Below, one piece after another: positions 52,324 through 62,141 of a stretch of DNA of 64,000 nucleotides; the stretch's first letter is position 1, and every line of letters begins with the position of its first letter. The notes beneath the pieces were generated by a model that saw only the letters and a list, made by a program, of their open reading frames with translations, made no database searches and was not told where the DNA came from. Source of the stretch: Campylobacterales bacterium (lineage in GTDB: Bacteria; Campylobacterota; Campylobacteria; Campylobacterales; Sulfurospirillaceae). Location: positions 1-64,000 of the forward strand of contig JAFGFU010000005.1 of NCBI GenBank assembly GCA_016930915.1, in the 5' to 3' direction. A program made the position numbers and the translations under genes.

Positions 52324-54258
52324 ATGAATATTTTTTTATGGCTTTCTCTGGGGCTTTTTTTACTTTTTCTTTTTACATGTAAAAACCGTACTCAAAACAG
52401 TAAAAGTGCTTTCTTAGGGGCTTTGGTTGTTTTTATCTATATGATTTTAGGTGCTTTTTATCTTGTTTCTGATTATTTTACGGGAGAGGGAATTAACGAT
52501 GCGGTTATTTTTCACCTTCTTTATGGATTAGACGGTTCGGGCTTTGGTGATTATTATATCATCATTGCTTTTGGCGTAGGGCTTTTTATTGCTAGTTTGA
52601 TTTTTTCAATTGTTTATTATCGTTTAATGAAAAATGTTTTGCTTGAAACGCCTAAGAAAGTAAAAGGTTTTTTCTCCTTAATGCTTCTTCTGAGTGCTTT
52701 TGCTTTACATCCGAGTATTCATTTTTTGACTCAAAGCCTTTTAAAAACGATAGGGATTGAAAATGCGCTCAGTCTTGAGTATCCTTTTTTAGAGTATTAC
52801 CAAGAGCCCAGTTTAACATCCATCAGCGAGGAACACCCTAATTTAGTCTATATTTTTGCGGAGAGTTTGGAAGATACCTATTTTGATGAGAGCATTTTCC
52901 CCTCTTTAATGACACGCTTAAAATCCATTCGTGAAGCCAATATCTATTTTACAGAGATTGAACAGGCACAAGGAACGAGCTGGACAATTGCTGGGATGAC
53001 CTCTGTATTGTGTGGTATACCTTTGGTTACTCCTTCCACAGGAGAGCATTCACCGCAGGGAAACTCAATGTCTAAAATGAGCACGTTTTACTCAGGAGCC
53101 GTTTGTATGAGCGATATGCTGCATAAAGAGGGGTATAAACTTATCTATCGCAGTGGCTCTTCTTTGGAATTTGCGGGAGTTGATAAGCTCTATAAAACCC
53201 ATAAGTTTGATGATATTAAGGGCATCAATGAGCTAAAACCACGTTTAAAAAACAGAGGGTATCAAACACCGTGGGGCTTGTATGATGATAGCTTGTTTGA
53301 ATTTTCCATGAGTGATTTTAAAAAACTTTCCAAAAGTAAACAAAAATTTGCGATGTTTATCTCCACGATGGATACCCATCATCCCCATGGGCATGTCTCC
53401 AAAAGTTGTAAAGCACAGCGTTATCAAAAAGGGGATAACTCAATGCTTAATGCGGCGATGTGTTCGGATGAGTTGATTGCTCGTTTTATTGAGCAGATTC
53501 AAAAATCACCGTATGGTCAAAATACGATTATCGTGGTAGGTTCAGACCACCTTGCTATGCACAATATGGCGATTGATGATTTGATGAAGGGCAAACGTCG
53601 CAATCAATTTATGATTATCGATCCACGCCAAAAAGAGGGAAAAAAGGTCGAAAAAGTAGGCACAACGCTTGATATTGGTGCGACACTTTTACCGTTTTTA
53701 GGGTATGACGCAACGCTAGGGTTGGGGCGAAATTTACTCCAAGAAACTCCTTCATTAGCTGAATCATTTTCGAATTTTGATGCACTTTTAAGTGCGTGGT
53801 CAAAAGAGATTAGCCGTTTTTGGGCATTTCCAAAAATCGAGCATGATTTGGTGCTTGATGGAACGAAAAAACAGCTCAAAATTGGCTCAACGCTTTATAA
53901 ATTTCCTATTTTGTTGCGGTTAAATGAAACTTTAGAAGTCAATCCTTTTTTTGAAGTGAAGATTAAATTTTTTGAGACAACAAAACTCTTTGGTTATTTA
54001 CATGATTTTAGCGATGATGACCCTTTTGTTTGGGTTGATACTTGTTCACGTATTGCACAGCTTGAGCCTTCAGAAAAAGTACCTTCAAAATCACTCTGTT
54101 ATGCGTATGGCAAGTTGGGTTCAAAGATAGAATTAGGTGTTCTAAAGAAACCTTATACTCTGAGTTTAGAGATGTTAAACCAAACTGTATCGCTTTTGGT
54201 GGATGCAGAAGTGGCAAAAGCAAGACGTGAAAATGTGTTGAAAATTAATGAAAAATAG
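52324..54258 (+). CDS. OpgB/MdoB-like phosphoglycerol transferase
   Basis: 644 residues: four N-terminal membrane helices (about 1-18, 27-48, 74-96, 112-130) then a large sulfatase-like domain with the metal/nucleophile site in VYIFAESLED, the threonine region GTSWTIAGMTSVLCGIPL and VVGSDHLAMHN. This is the LTA-synthase/MdoB group that transfers phosphoglycerol to periplasmic glucans or surface glycans. AAGGATAGGC precedes the ATG. A palindrome at 52372 is read as LFTCK in the first helix region, and another begins 3 bases after the stop. Confidence 0.82.
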   Translation: MNIFLWLSLGLFLLFLFTCKNRTQNSKSAFLGALVVFIYMILGAFYLVSDYFTGEGINDAVIFHLLYGLDGSGFGDYYIIIAFGVGLFIASLIFSIVYYRLMKNVLLETPKKVKGFFSLMLLLSAFALHPSIHFLTQSLLKTIGIENALSLEYPFLEYYQEPSLTSISEEHPNLVYIFAESLEDTYFDESIFPSLMTRLKSIREANIYFTEIEQAQGTSWTIAGMTSVLCGIPLVTPSTGEHSPQGNSMSKMSTFYSGAVCMSDMLHKEGYKLIYRSGSSLEFAGVDKLYKTHKFDDIKGINELKPRLKNRGYQTPWGLYDDSLFEFSMSDFKKLSKSKQKFAMFISTMDTHHPHGHVSKSCKAQRYQKGDNSMLNAAMCSDELIARFIEQIQKSPYGQNTIIVVGSDHLAMHNMAIDDLMKGKRRNQFMIIDPRQKEGKKVEKVGTTLDIGATLLPFLGYDATLGLGRNLLQETPSLAESFSNFDALLSAWSKEISRFWAFPKIEHDLVLDGTKKQLKIGSTLYKFPILLRLNETLEVNPFFEVKIKFFETTKLFGYLHDFSDDDPFVWVDTCSRIAQLEPSEKVPSKSLCYAYGKLGSKIELGVLKKPYTLSLEMLNQTVSLLVDAEVAKARRENVLKINEK

Positions 54259-54370
54259 TCTTTACATGTAAAAAAGATGCGGTGGGAATTTTGGTAATAC
54301 ATCCAACATAAAAAAGAGAGAAATAGATTTAATCTCATTTTTATCCGTTCTTTTGGCTTATAATAAATCT

Positions 54371-54401
54371 TTCTTGTGCCGGCTTAAAAAGCGTACAAGA
54401 A
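54371..54401 (+). promoter_or_regulatory. Inverted repeat in the leader of the soluble chemoreceptor
   Basis: TTCTTGT (54371-54377) and ACAAGAA (54395-54401) are perfect inverted repeats with a 17-base spacer, just downstream of a TATAAT-like -10 near 54359-54364 and 47 bases before the start codon. It could be an operator or a 5' hairpin. No known family fits. Confidence 0.4.
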
Positions 54402-54448
54402 TTTTGTGACATTGATACCGTTTTTAAAGCATTGAACAAAGGAAAACA

Positions 54449-55630
54449 ATGAGCGTTAATCTACTTTTAATTGGAGCAAATGAAGCAACGACGCAAGAAC
54501 TTGTCTCGTTAGTTGATGCTACACTGGCAACAGCTGCGACCTATCAAAAAGCGACGTTGGCAAATTATCAAAATTTTGATGTTTCCCGTTTTGATTTGGT
54601 GGTTTGTTTTGCAAACCGTTACGATGAAATGGTTAAAAAATATGGACAAGAAAAAGTTATTTCTGTTGAATTTGTGCCACCTACAGATTTCTTTGTTGCG
54701 GTAAGTCGTATTTCTGCTGGAGAAAATGTCATTATTTTTAACAACAGCCAATCAGGGGCTAATGGGTTACTGAAATTTTTAAAATTTTATAAATTAGATC
54801 ATGTTAGTTATAAAATTGTTCCTTTTGATGAGTGCAGTGAGGCTGAGACACGAGAAGCACTAAGCAATGCTAAATATATTATTGGAACAGATGGTTATGT
54901 CTCTTCAGGAAAGGCTTTGTATACAAAATACAGCTCTTTATTGCGACCTGATGTTACGGTCATTCCAAGTCCACCACGAACAGCGACGGCAGAGAGCGTT
55001 AGCTCTTTAGCACAAGTGGTTACAGCCATTAATAGTGATAAAGCACTGCAAGAAGCACGTGATATTTCTAAAACATTAGCAGAACAAACGAAAGAGATTT
55101 CACTGATTACGCAAAATGCTTCAAAATCCATTGAAGATACAGCCAATACGATTGTTGTCGTAAATACCAAATTGGCTTCAGAGGTGAAAAATGTTCAAGT
55201 AACCAATGATATGGCACAAGAGTTAACCAACGCTGTAGAGCAAATTGGAAATATCACAACAGCGATTAAATATATTGCTAGCGAAACTAATCTTTTAGCA
55301 CTCAATGCAACCATTGAAGCTGCACGTGCTGGAGATCATGGTCGAGGCTTTGCGGTTGTGGCAAGTGAAGTTCGTAAACTCTCTGATCAAAGCAATAAAT
55401 CAACCGATAGCATTCGTGTTTCTATTATGGAAGTACAAAAAGTGGTTGACCAAATTGTGCCAGCACTTCAACGCATGGTGGATGAAATTATTCATACACA
55501 AGCTGAAGTGGAGCGCATTAGTATTGCTGCAAAAGAAGAGAGCCGTGCTATGGAAGATATTATTAAAAAATTGCAAATTATTGTAGATGTTTCACAAGCA
55601 CTCAATGTTGCTGAAAATAACCACGCATAA
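54449..55630 (+). CDS. Soluble chemoreceptor with a PrpR_N-like sensor domain
   Basis: 393 residues with no membrane segment. The N-terminal half (about 1-190) looks like a PrpR_N-type ligand domain: [19 protein letters not shown] and a [22 protein letters not shown] segment resemble the propionate-regulator sensor. The C-terminal half is a short MCP signalling coiled coil with the tip [33 protein letters not shown]. It would report an internal small molecule to the chemotaxis kinase from the cytoplasm. No methylation helices comparable to long MCPs. Own promoter and terminator. Confidence 0.8.
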   Translation: MSVNLLLIGANEATTQELVSLVDATLATAATYQKATLANYQNFDVSRFDLVVCFANRYDEMVKKYGQEKVISVEFVPPTDFFVAVSRISAGENVIIFNNSQSGANGLLKFLKFYKLDHVSYKIVPFDECSEAETREALSNAKYIIGTDGYVSSGKALYTKYSSLLRPDVTVIPSPPRTATAESVSSLAQVVTAINSDKALQEARDISKTLAEQTKEISLITQNASKSIEDTANTIVVVNTKLASEVKNVQVTNDMAQELTNAVEQIGNITTAIKYIASETNLLALNATIEAARAGDHGRGFAVVASEVRKLSDQSNKSTDSIRVSIMEVQKVVDQIVPALQRMVDEIIHTQAEVERISIAAKEESRAMEDIIKKLQIIVDVSQALNVAENNHA

Positions 55631-55636
55631 TTCCAC

Positions 55637-55659
55637 GAGAGGGTTTCCCTCTCTTTTTT
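55637..55659 (+). terminator. Rho-independent terminator after the soluble chemoreceptor
   Basis: GAGAGGG (55637-55643) and CCCTCTC (55647-55653) form a 7-bp stem around TTT, followed by a T-run to 55659. Confidence 0.92.
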
Positions 55660-55732
55660 CTTTTCTCCTCTTTTGATTCAAACCTAATCTTCATTGTGTT
55701 AAACTTTTAGCGCAATTTTAAAGGAGTCATGT

Positions 55733-56851
55733 ATGCGTTTATCTGTGAAATTAATGAGCTTTGCTGCTATTTTGGCAACAAGCATGATGGCAAAAGAGGT
55801 AAGTGTGGGTGTTATTCTTCCCATGAGTGGTGCCCTTGCTGGGTATGGTCAAGTTGCGTATGAAGGGATTGAGCTTGCCAATGCGCTTGAGCCAAAACTT
55901 CAAAATGGTGACAGCGTTAAATTGGTCTTAGTCGATACCAAAGGCGATAAAGTTGAAGCAGCCAATGCCGCAACACGAGTGATTATTTCAGACAAAGTGG
56001 TGGGAATTATTGGTGAGATGATTAGCACCAATACCGCGCAAATTATTTCCATTGCAGAAAAAAAACAGGTTCCCGTGATTGCGCCTGCGGCAACCAATGA
56101 TAAATTGACTGAAAAACGAATGTATGCAAATCGTGTCTGTTTTATTGATTCGTTTCAAGGTACGGTGGTTGCTAATTATGCTACCAAAGATTTGGGGTTA
56201 AAAACAGCAGTGGTGGTGACTGACCAAGCCCAGGTTTACTCATTGGGTCTTTCTAAAGCGTTTAGTGAAGCTTTTCGTAAAAACGGTGGAAAAGTGGTGA
56301 AAGAGATTCGCATTAACTCTGGCGATAAAGATTTTAAAGCCGTCATTTCACAAATTAAAGCGCTCAATGCAGATTTTATATTTCTACCCGTTTATCACAC
56401 AGAAGCCTCTATGATTAAACGTCAAGCAAAACAAGCAGATTTAAATAAACCCTTTTTCTCAGGCGATGGTGTTGCCAATCAAACTTTTATTGATTTAGGT
56501 GGGGATGCCATTGAAGGTTATATGTTTACCGATGCATTTGATTACAGTGCGCCTCCAACTGGGAAATCAAAAGATTTTATCGCAGCATATGAGAAAAAAA
56601 CAGGCAAGAAAGAGCTCAACTCCTTTACAGCCTTAGGTGCAGATGCCTACAACATCATGGTTGATGCGATGAATCGTTGTGCTAATCCAACGGATAGCGT
56701 TTGTGTGAATGAACAAATTCGTAAAACCGTTAAATTTGAGGGTGTTTCTGGTTTTATTAGCATTGATGAAAAAGGCAATGCAACACGTTCTGCGGTTATT
56801 AAAGAGATTAAAGGTGGAAAAGCCGTTTATAAATCAACGGTCAATCCTTAA
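55733..56851 (+). CDS. LivJ-type amino-acid-binding periplasmic protein
   Basis: 372 residues with a signal peptide (about 1-20, ending MMA-KEVSVG). VGVILPMSGALAGYGQVAYEGIELANAL, a FLPVYHTEASMIKRQAKQADL segment and a C-terminal NSFTALGADAYNIMVDAMNRC match the branched-chain amino-acid-binding (type I) family. No permease or ATPase genes are adjacent, so it is an orphan or works with a distant ABC system; it could also present a ligand to a chemoreceptor. AAAGGAG precedes the ATG. A palindrome follows its stop. Confidence 0.88.
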   Translation: MRLSVKLMSFAAILATSMMAKEVSVGVILPMSGALAGYGQVAYEGIELANALEPKLQNGDSVKLVLVDTKGDKVEAANAATRVIISDKVVGIIGEMISTNTAQIISIAEKKQVPVIAPAATNDKLTEKRMYANRVCFIDSFQGTVVANYATKDLGLKTAVVVTDQAQVYSLGLSKAFSEAFRKNGGKVVKEIRINSGDKDFKAVISQIKALNADFIFLPVYHTEASMIKRQAKQADLNKPFFSGDGVANQTFIDLGGDAIEGYMFTDAFDYSAPPTGKSKDFIAAYEKKTGKKELNSFTALGADAYNIMVDAMNRCANPTDSVCVNEQIRKTVKFEGVSGFISIDEKGNATRSAVIKEIKGGKAVYKSTVNP

Positions 56852-57084
56852 TCTTTACATGTAAAAAGCAAAGGGGCTATCTTTGGTCTCTTTGCGAGAG
56901 ATATTTCTGCGTGTTACAATTCTTCTATTTTTTCGTTTCTCCGTCTATTTTTTTCTCCTTTGTTTCTAAATATTGACAGCTATGATATTTAGTGATAGCA
57001 TTTAAACATATAGGAAATTAAGATAATAGTTTTTAATAAAAATGATACGTTTAAATTCAAAAACCTCAATTAAAAGGAGTGAAA

Positions 57085-57870
57085 ATGAAAAAGATACTTT
57101 TTACAGGGTGTGTTTTGGTGAGTGTGCTGTTTGGCGATAGTTTTACAAATTCGATTGGCATGACGTTTATAGAGATTCCTGAAGGTGATTTTTCCACAGG
57201 AAATCAAGCTGCAACATGTCCTAAGGACAATCCGTATACTGAGGTTAATGAACAACAAGTTTGTTTAGATGCCATAAAAAAAGACCAAAAAGCTAAAAGT
57301 GTTGTTCATCTTAAAAGTTTTTATATGCAAACTACGGAAGTGACGTAAAAACAGTGGTATGAAATTATGGGAACAAACCCTTCAAAATTTAAAACAGGGA
57401 ATCCTTCTATGCCTGTAGAGCAAATTAGTTTTAATGAAGCTAGAAAATTTGTCAAACTTTTAAATGAAAAAGAGAACACAACGAAGTATGACCTTCCAAC
57501 AGAAGCACAATGGGAGTATGTCTCTTGTGCAGGTAAGCCCATTGAATACAGTTGCGAAGAAGATTCTGATCGCTGTGTAAATATTTTGAATTTAAAAAAT
57601 ATTAATCCTCCCTCTCCCGTTGCCAGTGGTACGCCAAATGATTGGGGAATTTACGATATGAGGGGGAATGTATGGGAGTGGACGAAGGATTGCTACATTC
57701 CAACGACTTCAATGAAAAAGAGTGATGCTCCTTTGAGTGATGAGTTAAAATGTACAACGTGTTGTTGGGTTAATCTATCGGATGAATGTAATGCAATTTT
57801 CCGTTTTAACTACTCTTCAAATTATCGCTATTTTCCTGTTGGCTTTCGTGTCGTTATAACAAAAGATTAA
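57085..57870 (+). pseudogene. FGE-sulfatase family protein broken by an in-frame TAA
   Basis: From the ATG at 57085 (AGGAG at 57075-57079) the frame codes for a signal peptide and the start of an FGE-sulfatase/SUMF1 domain (IGMTFIEIPEGDFSTG, YMQTTEVT), stops at TAA (57346-57348), and continues in the same frame as KQWYEIMG through EWTKDCYIP to VGFRVVITKD at 57870. Family sequences read EVTQ/N at the stop, so a single C-to-T change (CAA to TAA) explains it. The downstream half has no start with a good ribosome site. Probably a recent pseudogene, or a sequencing error. Confidence 0.8.
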
Positions 57871-57900
57871 ACTTTACGGGAGTTTTTCCCGTAAAGTCTT
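57871..57900 (+). terminator. Rho-independent terminator after the FGE pseudogene
   Basis: ACTTTACGGGA (57871-57881) pairs with TCCCGTAAAGT (57887-57897) in an 11-bp stem, followed by CTTCCTTT. The stem begins directly after the stop codon. Confidence 0.85.
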
Positions 57901-57931
57901 CCTTTATTAGAGTTTTGATATGATATTTTTA

Positions 57932-57949
57932 TGTTATAAGAGAGTAGGA
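57932..57949 (+). promoter_or_regulatory. metH promoter and ribosome site
   Basis: An extended -10 (TG at 57932-57933, TATAAG at 57935-57940) is followed by AGGA at 57946-57949, 7 bases before the TTG start of metH. The spacing between the -10 and the start is short, leaving a leader of only about 10-12 bases. Confidence 0.5.
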
Positions 57950-57956
57950 ATATCAT

Positions 57957-60900
57957 TTGAGAACACTTCAAAAACTGATTCATGAAAAAATTTTAGTCAT
58001 TGACGGTGCGATGGGCACGCAGATACAAGCCCTTAAAATCACACCCGAACAATGGCAAGGCAAAGAGGGATGTAATGAGCTCTTAAACGTCAGCGCACGT
58101 GAGGAAATCTCAAAAATTCATCAAGGCTATTTAAAAGCAGGAGCGGACATCATCAAGACCAACACCTTTGGCGCATTGCCGTGGGTTTTGGAGGATTATG
58201 GTATTGGGGAGCAAACCTATGAGCTTGCCCGTGCGGGTGTGGCTATCGTCAAAGAGGCGTGTTTGGCGTTTTCAACAGAGCAAAAACCACGCTTTTGTGC
58301 CGCCGCTTTTGGTCCTGGGACGAAACTTCCATCCTTAGGGCACATCGGTTACGATGAAATGTACGAGGGCTATAAGGTCGCCGCACAAGGTGCAATGGAT
58401 GGAGGGTGTGACCTTTTTCTCATCGAAACGGCGCAAGACCCTCTTCAAATCAAAGCCGCCCTTCATGCGATTAGCGATGCGCAAACTTCTTTACATGTAA
58501 GGCTTCCTGTGATGGTTTCAGTCACCATTGAACTAAGTGGGTCGATGCTTATTGGAACGGACGCAAGCACGATTGCGGCTATCTTAGAACCGTTTGAACT
58601 TTTAAGCCTTGGCTTCAACTGCGGTACAGGCCCTGAACAAGTGGAAAAGCATGTCAAAACACTTAGCTCCGTGTGGGATAGACCCATCAGCGTTCATGCT
58701 AACGCAGGGCTCCCGCAAAACCGTGGCGGTTACACCTTTTACCCGATGGGACCTAGGGAGTTTGCGGAACTTCAAGAAAAATTTACGGAAATTGCAGGGG
58801 TAAGTATCTTGGGGGGATGTTGCGGGACAACGCCTCAGCATATTTTGGAACTAAGCAAAAAAGTGGAGGGGAAAAAACCTTTAGCCCCTGTGGGGAGTAT
58901 GCCTCGCTCCATCGCTTCACTCTTTGAAACAAGAAGCCTCAAACAAGACCCAGCCCCGTTTCTCATCGGTGAGCGAAGCAATGCTACGGGCTCTAAAGCC
59001 TTTCGTGACTTACTCTTAGCGGAGGATTACGATGGCACACTCAGTGTTGCCCAACAACAAGTCAGAAGCGGAGCGCACGGCATTGATGTGAGTGTGGGGT
59101 TTGCAGGGCGTGATGAGGAGAAAGACACCAAAGAGGTCATAGGGCGTTATGCGCAAAAGATAGCTCTGCCTCTTATGGTCGATACCACGCAAGTTAAATC
59201 CTTAGAGGTGGCACTCAAAATGGTGGGTGGAAGAGCTATTATCAACTCCGTGAACCTTGAAGATGGTATGGAAAAATTTGATACCGTCTGTTCTTTAGCC
59301 AAGCGTTTTGGGTGTGCGCTCGTGTGCCTCACCATCGACGAGCAGGGTATGGCAAAAACCAAAGCGCACAAAGTGGCGATTGCCGAGCGTATTTTTGAAT
59401 TAGCCACGAAAAAACATGGCATTCATGCAGGCGATTTGGTCTTTGACCTGCTTACCTTTACAGTAGGAAGTGGGGACGCTGAGTATTTTACGGCGGTGAT
59501 TGAGACCATCGAGGCGATTCGTGAATTTCACGCAATGCACCCAAAAGTTGGCTTTGTGCTTGGTATCTCTAACATCTCCTTTGGTTTAGCCAAACACGCC
59601 CGTGAATACCTAAACTCCGTCTTCTTGCACCACTGTGTGGAAGCGGGTTTAAGCATGGCGATTGTCAATGTTAAAAACACGCTTCCGATGCACAAAATCA
59701 GCGACGTGGATAAAAAAGTGTGTGAAGACTTGCTTTTTAACCGCCGAGAAGAGGGTGATCCACTCTTTAAATTTATCTCCCATTTTGAGGGTGTGGTAGA
59801 GAACAAAGACGAGAGCGATGCGGCGTACCTTGCGATGAGTACGAAAGAGAAACTATCGACGCTTCTTATTGATGGCGATAAAGAGCGCATGTTAGCTCTT
59901 TTACCCACCGCCAAAGAGGAGATAGCCGCTGAAATTATTGTCAATGAAATCCTCATCGATGCGATGAAAGTGGTCGGTGAGCTTTTTGGCAGTGGAAAGA
60001 TGCAACTGCCCTTTGTGCTTCAATCGGCTGAGGTGATGAAAGCCTCTGTGGATTATTTGCAACCTTTTTTACCCAAGAGCGAAAAGAACACGACCACGAC
60101 GCTCATCATCGGAACGGTGAAGGGTGATGTGCACGACGTGGGTAAAAACCTTGTCGATATCATTTTGAGTAACAATGGTTTTAAGGTGGTTAATATTGGG
60201 ATTAAAGCAGACTTAGAGCAGTTTTTGGAAGCGCTGAAAGAGCATAACGCCGATGCGATAGGCATGAGCGGACTTTTGGTGAAGTCCACCAATGTGATGA
60301 AAGAGAACTTAGAGGCGATGCAAAAGATGGGGATTAACATTCCCGTGATTTTAGGCGGAGCGGCTTTGACCGATGGTTTTGTGGAGGATTTTTGCCGTCC
60401 GATTTATGAGGGGCCTATTTTTTACTGCAAAGATGCGTTTGAGGGTATTGAGGCGATGAGTCGCATCGAGGCGAAGGACTTTAACACCGATTTTGGGCGT
60501 AAAGTTTTGGAAAATGCGGTGGTGAGAGCCAACAAAGAAGCCAAAGAGATTCCGCCGTTTTGCGAGCTGAAAATGCCAAGCCGTGACATCAAAATCCCCA
60601 CAGCACCATTTTGGGGCAGACGTGTGCTCAAAACTGACGTGAAAGAGTTGGCGTACTCGTGGATCAACCACAAAATTCTTTTCTCTCAGCGTTGGGGTTA
60701 CAGTGGAAAAGGACAGAGTAAAGAGGAGAAACAAAAACAGCTTGATGAGGTACTTTACCCAACGTATGAGCGGGTTCGGGCAGACATTGAGCGACTAGGG
60801 TTGTTTGAGCCGACCATCATTTACGGCTATTACCCCGCACGCTCCTTTGAAAACACGCTCTATCTTTTCGATGAGAGTGAGGGGTACTTTAGTGAAGAGC

Positions 60901-61427
60901 AGGTGTGTCGTGAGAGCATCGATGTGGTAGAAAAGCGTGCGATTAAAACCTTTGATTTTCCTCGTCAAAATAGGAATCCCTATAGAAGTTTGAGCGATTT
61001 TATCCATTCAGAGCGCCATGATGTTTTGGCTTTAACATGTGTGAGTGCGGGGGCGAAGTTTTCGGTGTATGAAAAAAAGTTGTACGATGCGGGCAATTTT
61101 AAGGAGTACTTTTTTGTGCATGGGTTAGGTGTGGAACTTGCCGAAGCGCTAGCGGAGATTGTGCATAAGCAGATACGCTTAGACTTAGGTATTGCCGAAA
61201 ATGAGGGGCATAGTTTGCGAGATGTGCAGATGAAGCGTTATAACGGGTGTCGCTACTCGTTTGGCTATCCTGCATGCCCAAATCTGGAAGATACCAAAGT
61301 GATATTTGAGCTTTTAAAGCCTGAAGAGTTTGGTATAGAGCTGAGCGAGACGTTCCAAATTCACCCAGAACAAAGTACCACGGCGATTGTGATGCACCAT
61401 AAAGAGGCGCTGTACTTTAACGTGTAA
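57957..61427 (+). CDS. metH: MetH, cobalamin-dependent methionine synthase
   Basis: 1156 residues, slightly shorter than E. coli MetH (1227). Domains in order: homocysteine-binding barrel (about 1-310, zinc site in GFNCGTG and GGCCGTTP), pterin-binding (about 330-590, GERSNATGSKAFRDLL), B12 cap and binding (about 620-860, GDVHDVGKNLVDIILSNNG with the His that ligates cobalt) and the activation domain (about 880-1150). It makes methionine from homocysteine. The start is TTG at 57957, following AGGA; no better ATG lies upstream in frame. One palindrome (58490) is read as SLHVR. Confidence 0.95.
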   Translation: MRTLQKLIHEKILVIDGAMGTQIQALKITPEQWQGKEGCNELLNVSAREEISKIHQGYLKAGADIIKTNTFGALPWVLEDYGIGEQTYELARAGVAIVKEACLAFSTEQKPRFCAAAFGPGTKLPSLGHIGYDEMYEGYKVAAQGAMDGGCDLFLIETAQDPLQIKAALHAISDAQTSLHVRLPVMVSVTIELSGSMLIGTDASTIAAILEPFELLSLGFNCGTGPEQVEKHVKTLSSVWDRPISVHANAGLPQNRGGYTFYPMGPREFAELQEKFTEIAGVSILGGCCGTTPQHILELSKKVEGKKPLAPVGSMPRSIASLFETRSLKQDPAPFLIGERSNATGSKAFRDLLLAEDYDGTLSVAQQQVRSGAHGIDVSVGFAGRDEEKDTKEVIGRYAQKIALPLMVDTTQVKSLEVALKMVGGRAIINSVNLEDGMEKFDTVCSLAKRFGCALVCLTIDEQGMAKTKAHKVAIAERIFELATKKHGIHAGDLVFDLLTFTVGSGDAEYFTAVIETIEAIREFHAMHPKVGFVLGISNISFGLAKHAREYLNSVFLHHCVEAGLSMAIVNVKNTLPMHKISDVDKKVCEDLLFNRREEGDPLFKFISHFEGVVENKDESDAAYLAMSTKEKLSTLLIDGDKERMLALLPTAKEEIAAEIIVNEILIDAMKVVGELFGSGKMQLPFVLQSAEVMKASVDYLQPFLPKSEKNTTTTLIIGTVKGDVHDVGKNLVDIILSNNGFKVVNIGIKADLEQFLEALKEHNADAIGMSGLLVKSTNVMKENLEAMQKMGINIPVILGGAALTDGFVEDFCRPIYEGPIFYCKDAFEGIEAMSRIEAKDFNTDFGRKVLENAVVRANKEAKEIPPFCELKMPSRDIKIPTAPFWGRRVLKTDVKELAYSWINHKILFSQRWGYSGKGQSKEEKQKQLDEVLYPTYERVRADIERLGLFEPTIIYGYYPARSFENTLYLFDESEGYFSEEQVCRESIDVVEKRAIKTFDFPRQNRNPYRSLSDFIHSERHDVLALTCVSAGAKFSVYEKKLYDAGNFKEYFFVHGLGVELAEALAEIVHKQIRLDLGIAENEGHSLRDVQMKRYNGCRYSFGYPACPNLEDTKVIFELLKPEEFGIELSETFQIHPEQSTTAIVMHHKEALYFNV

Positions 61428-61439
61428 GAGGAGTTTTTC

Positions 61440-62141
61440 ATGGCAAAAGTGGTGATATTTTCAGGCGCTGGTATCAGCGCTGAGAGTGGGCTTTCCACGT
61501 TTCGAGATGCGGATGGGCTGTGGGAGACGTACCGCATCGAGGAAATTTGTCAGGCAGGGTGCTTGTCATGGAATCGTGAAAATACCCTAGCATTTTACGA
61601 TGCAAGGCGTGAACAGCTCTCCTCTGTCACGCCCAATGCCGCACACTATGCCATCGCTAAACTTCAAGAGCGTTACCCGAGTGACATCGCCATCATCACC
61701 CAAAACGTGGACGACTTATTCGAGCGAGCAGGGTGTAAAGATGTTTTGCATTTACACGGTTTTTTACCACGACTTCGCTGTGAACAATGCGGCACAACCC
61801 ATCTCATCGGCTACGCCAAACAAGAGCGAACCTTTACATGTAAAAGCTGTAACGGCTCATTACGCCCCGACATCGTCTTTTTTGGCGAAGCTGCTCCGAT
61901 GTACGAACACCTCTACGAAGCGATGGAAGAATGCGAGTTTTTAGTCATCATCGGCTCTAGCGGAAACGTCGTTGCGATGGATCATTTCGCTTTACATGTA
62001 AAGATTTCTATCCTTAATAATTTGGAGCGAAGTGATGCCATTAACGAGAGGGTTTATACCAAAGTGTTGTATAAAAAAGCGACGGAGGCTATGGATGAGA
62101 TAGTGGGGGATGTGGAGAGGTTTTTATGTCAAAAAAAATAA
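61440..62141 (+). CDS. cobB: Sir2-family NAD-dependent protein deacylase
   Basis: 233 residues of the bacterial class III sirtuins: VIFSGAGISAESGLSTFRD at the N-terminus, IITQNVDDLFERAG with the Gln-Asn-X-Asp motif, LHLHGF with the catalytic His, and a zinc site with CEQCGTTH and CKSC. The Tyr/Arg pair that marks class III desuccinylases is near ATYRIEEI. It removes acyl groups from lysines. AGGAG precedes the ATG. It overlaps the next gene by 16 bases. The palindromes at 61834 and 61991 are read as FTCK (a zinc cysteine) and LHVK. Confidence 0.92.
   Translation: MAKVVIFSGAGISAESGLSTFRDADGLWETYRIEEICQAGCLSWNRENTLAFYDARREQLSSVTPNAAHYAIAKLQERYPSDIAIITQNVDDLFERAGCKDVLHLHGFLPRLRCEQCGTTHLIGYAKQERTFTCKSCNGSLRPDIVFFGEAAPMYEHLYEAMEECEFLVIIGSSGNVVAMDHFALHVKISILNNLERSDAINERVYTKVLYKKATEAMDEIVGDVERFLCQKK

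Noticed and set aside
57346-57348. Programmed readthrough or unusual amino acid at the in-frame TAA
   Set aside because: TAA is not the selenocysteine or pyrrolysine codon, no recoding structure is evident and the family has an ordinary residue there; a nonsense mutation or read error is simpler.
58463-60734. Minus-strand open frames antisense to metH
   Set aside because: Shadow frames; the plus-strand product is a complete MetH with all catalytic motifs.
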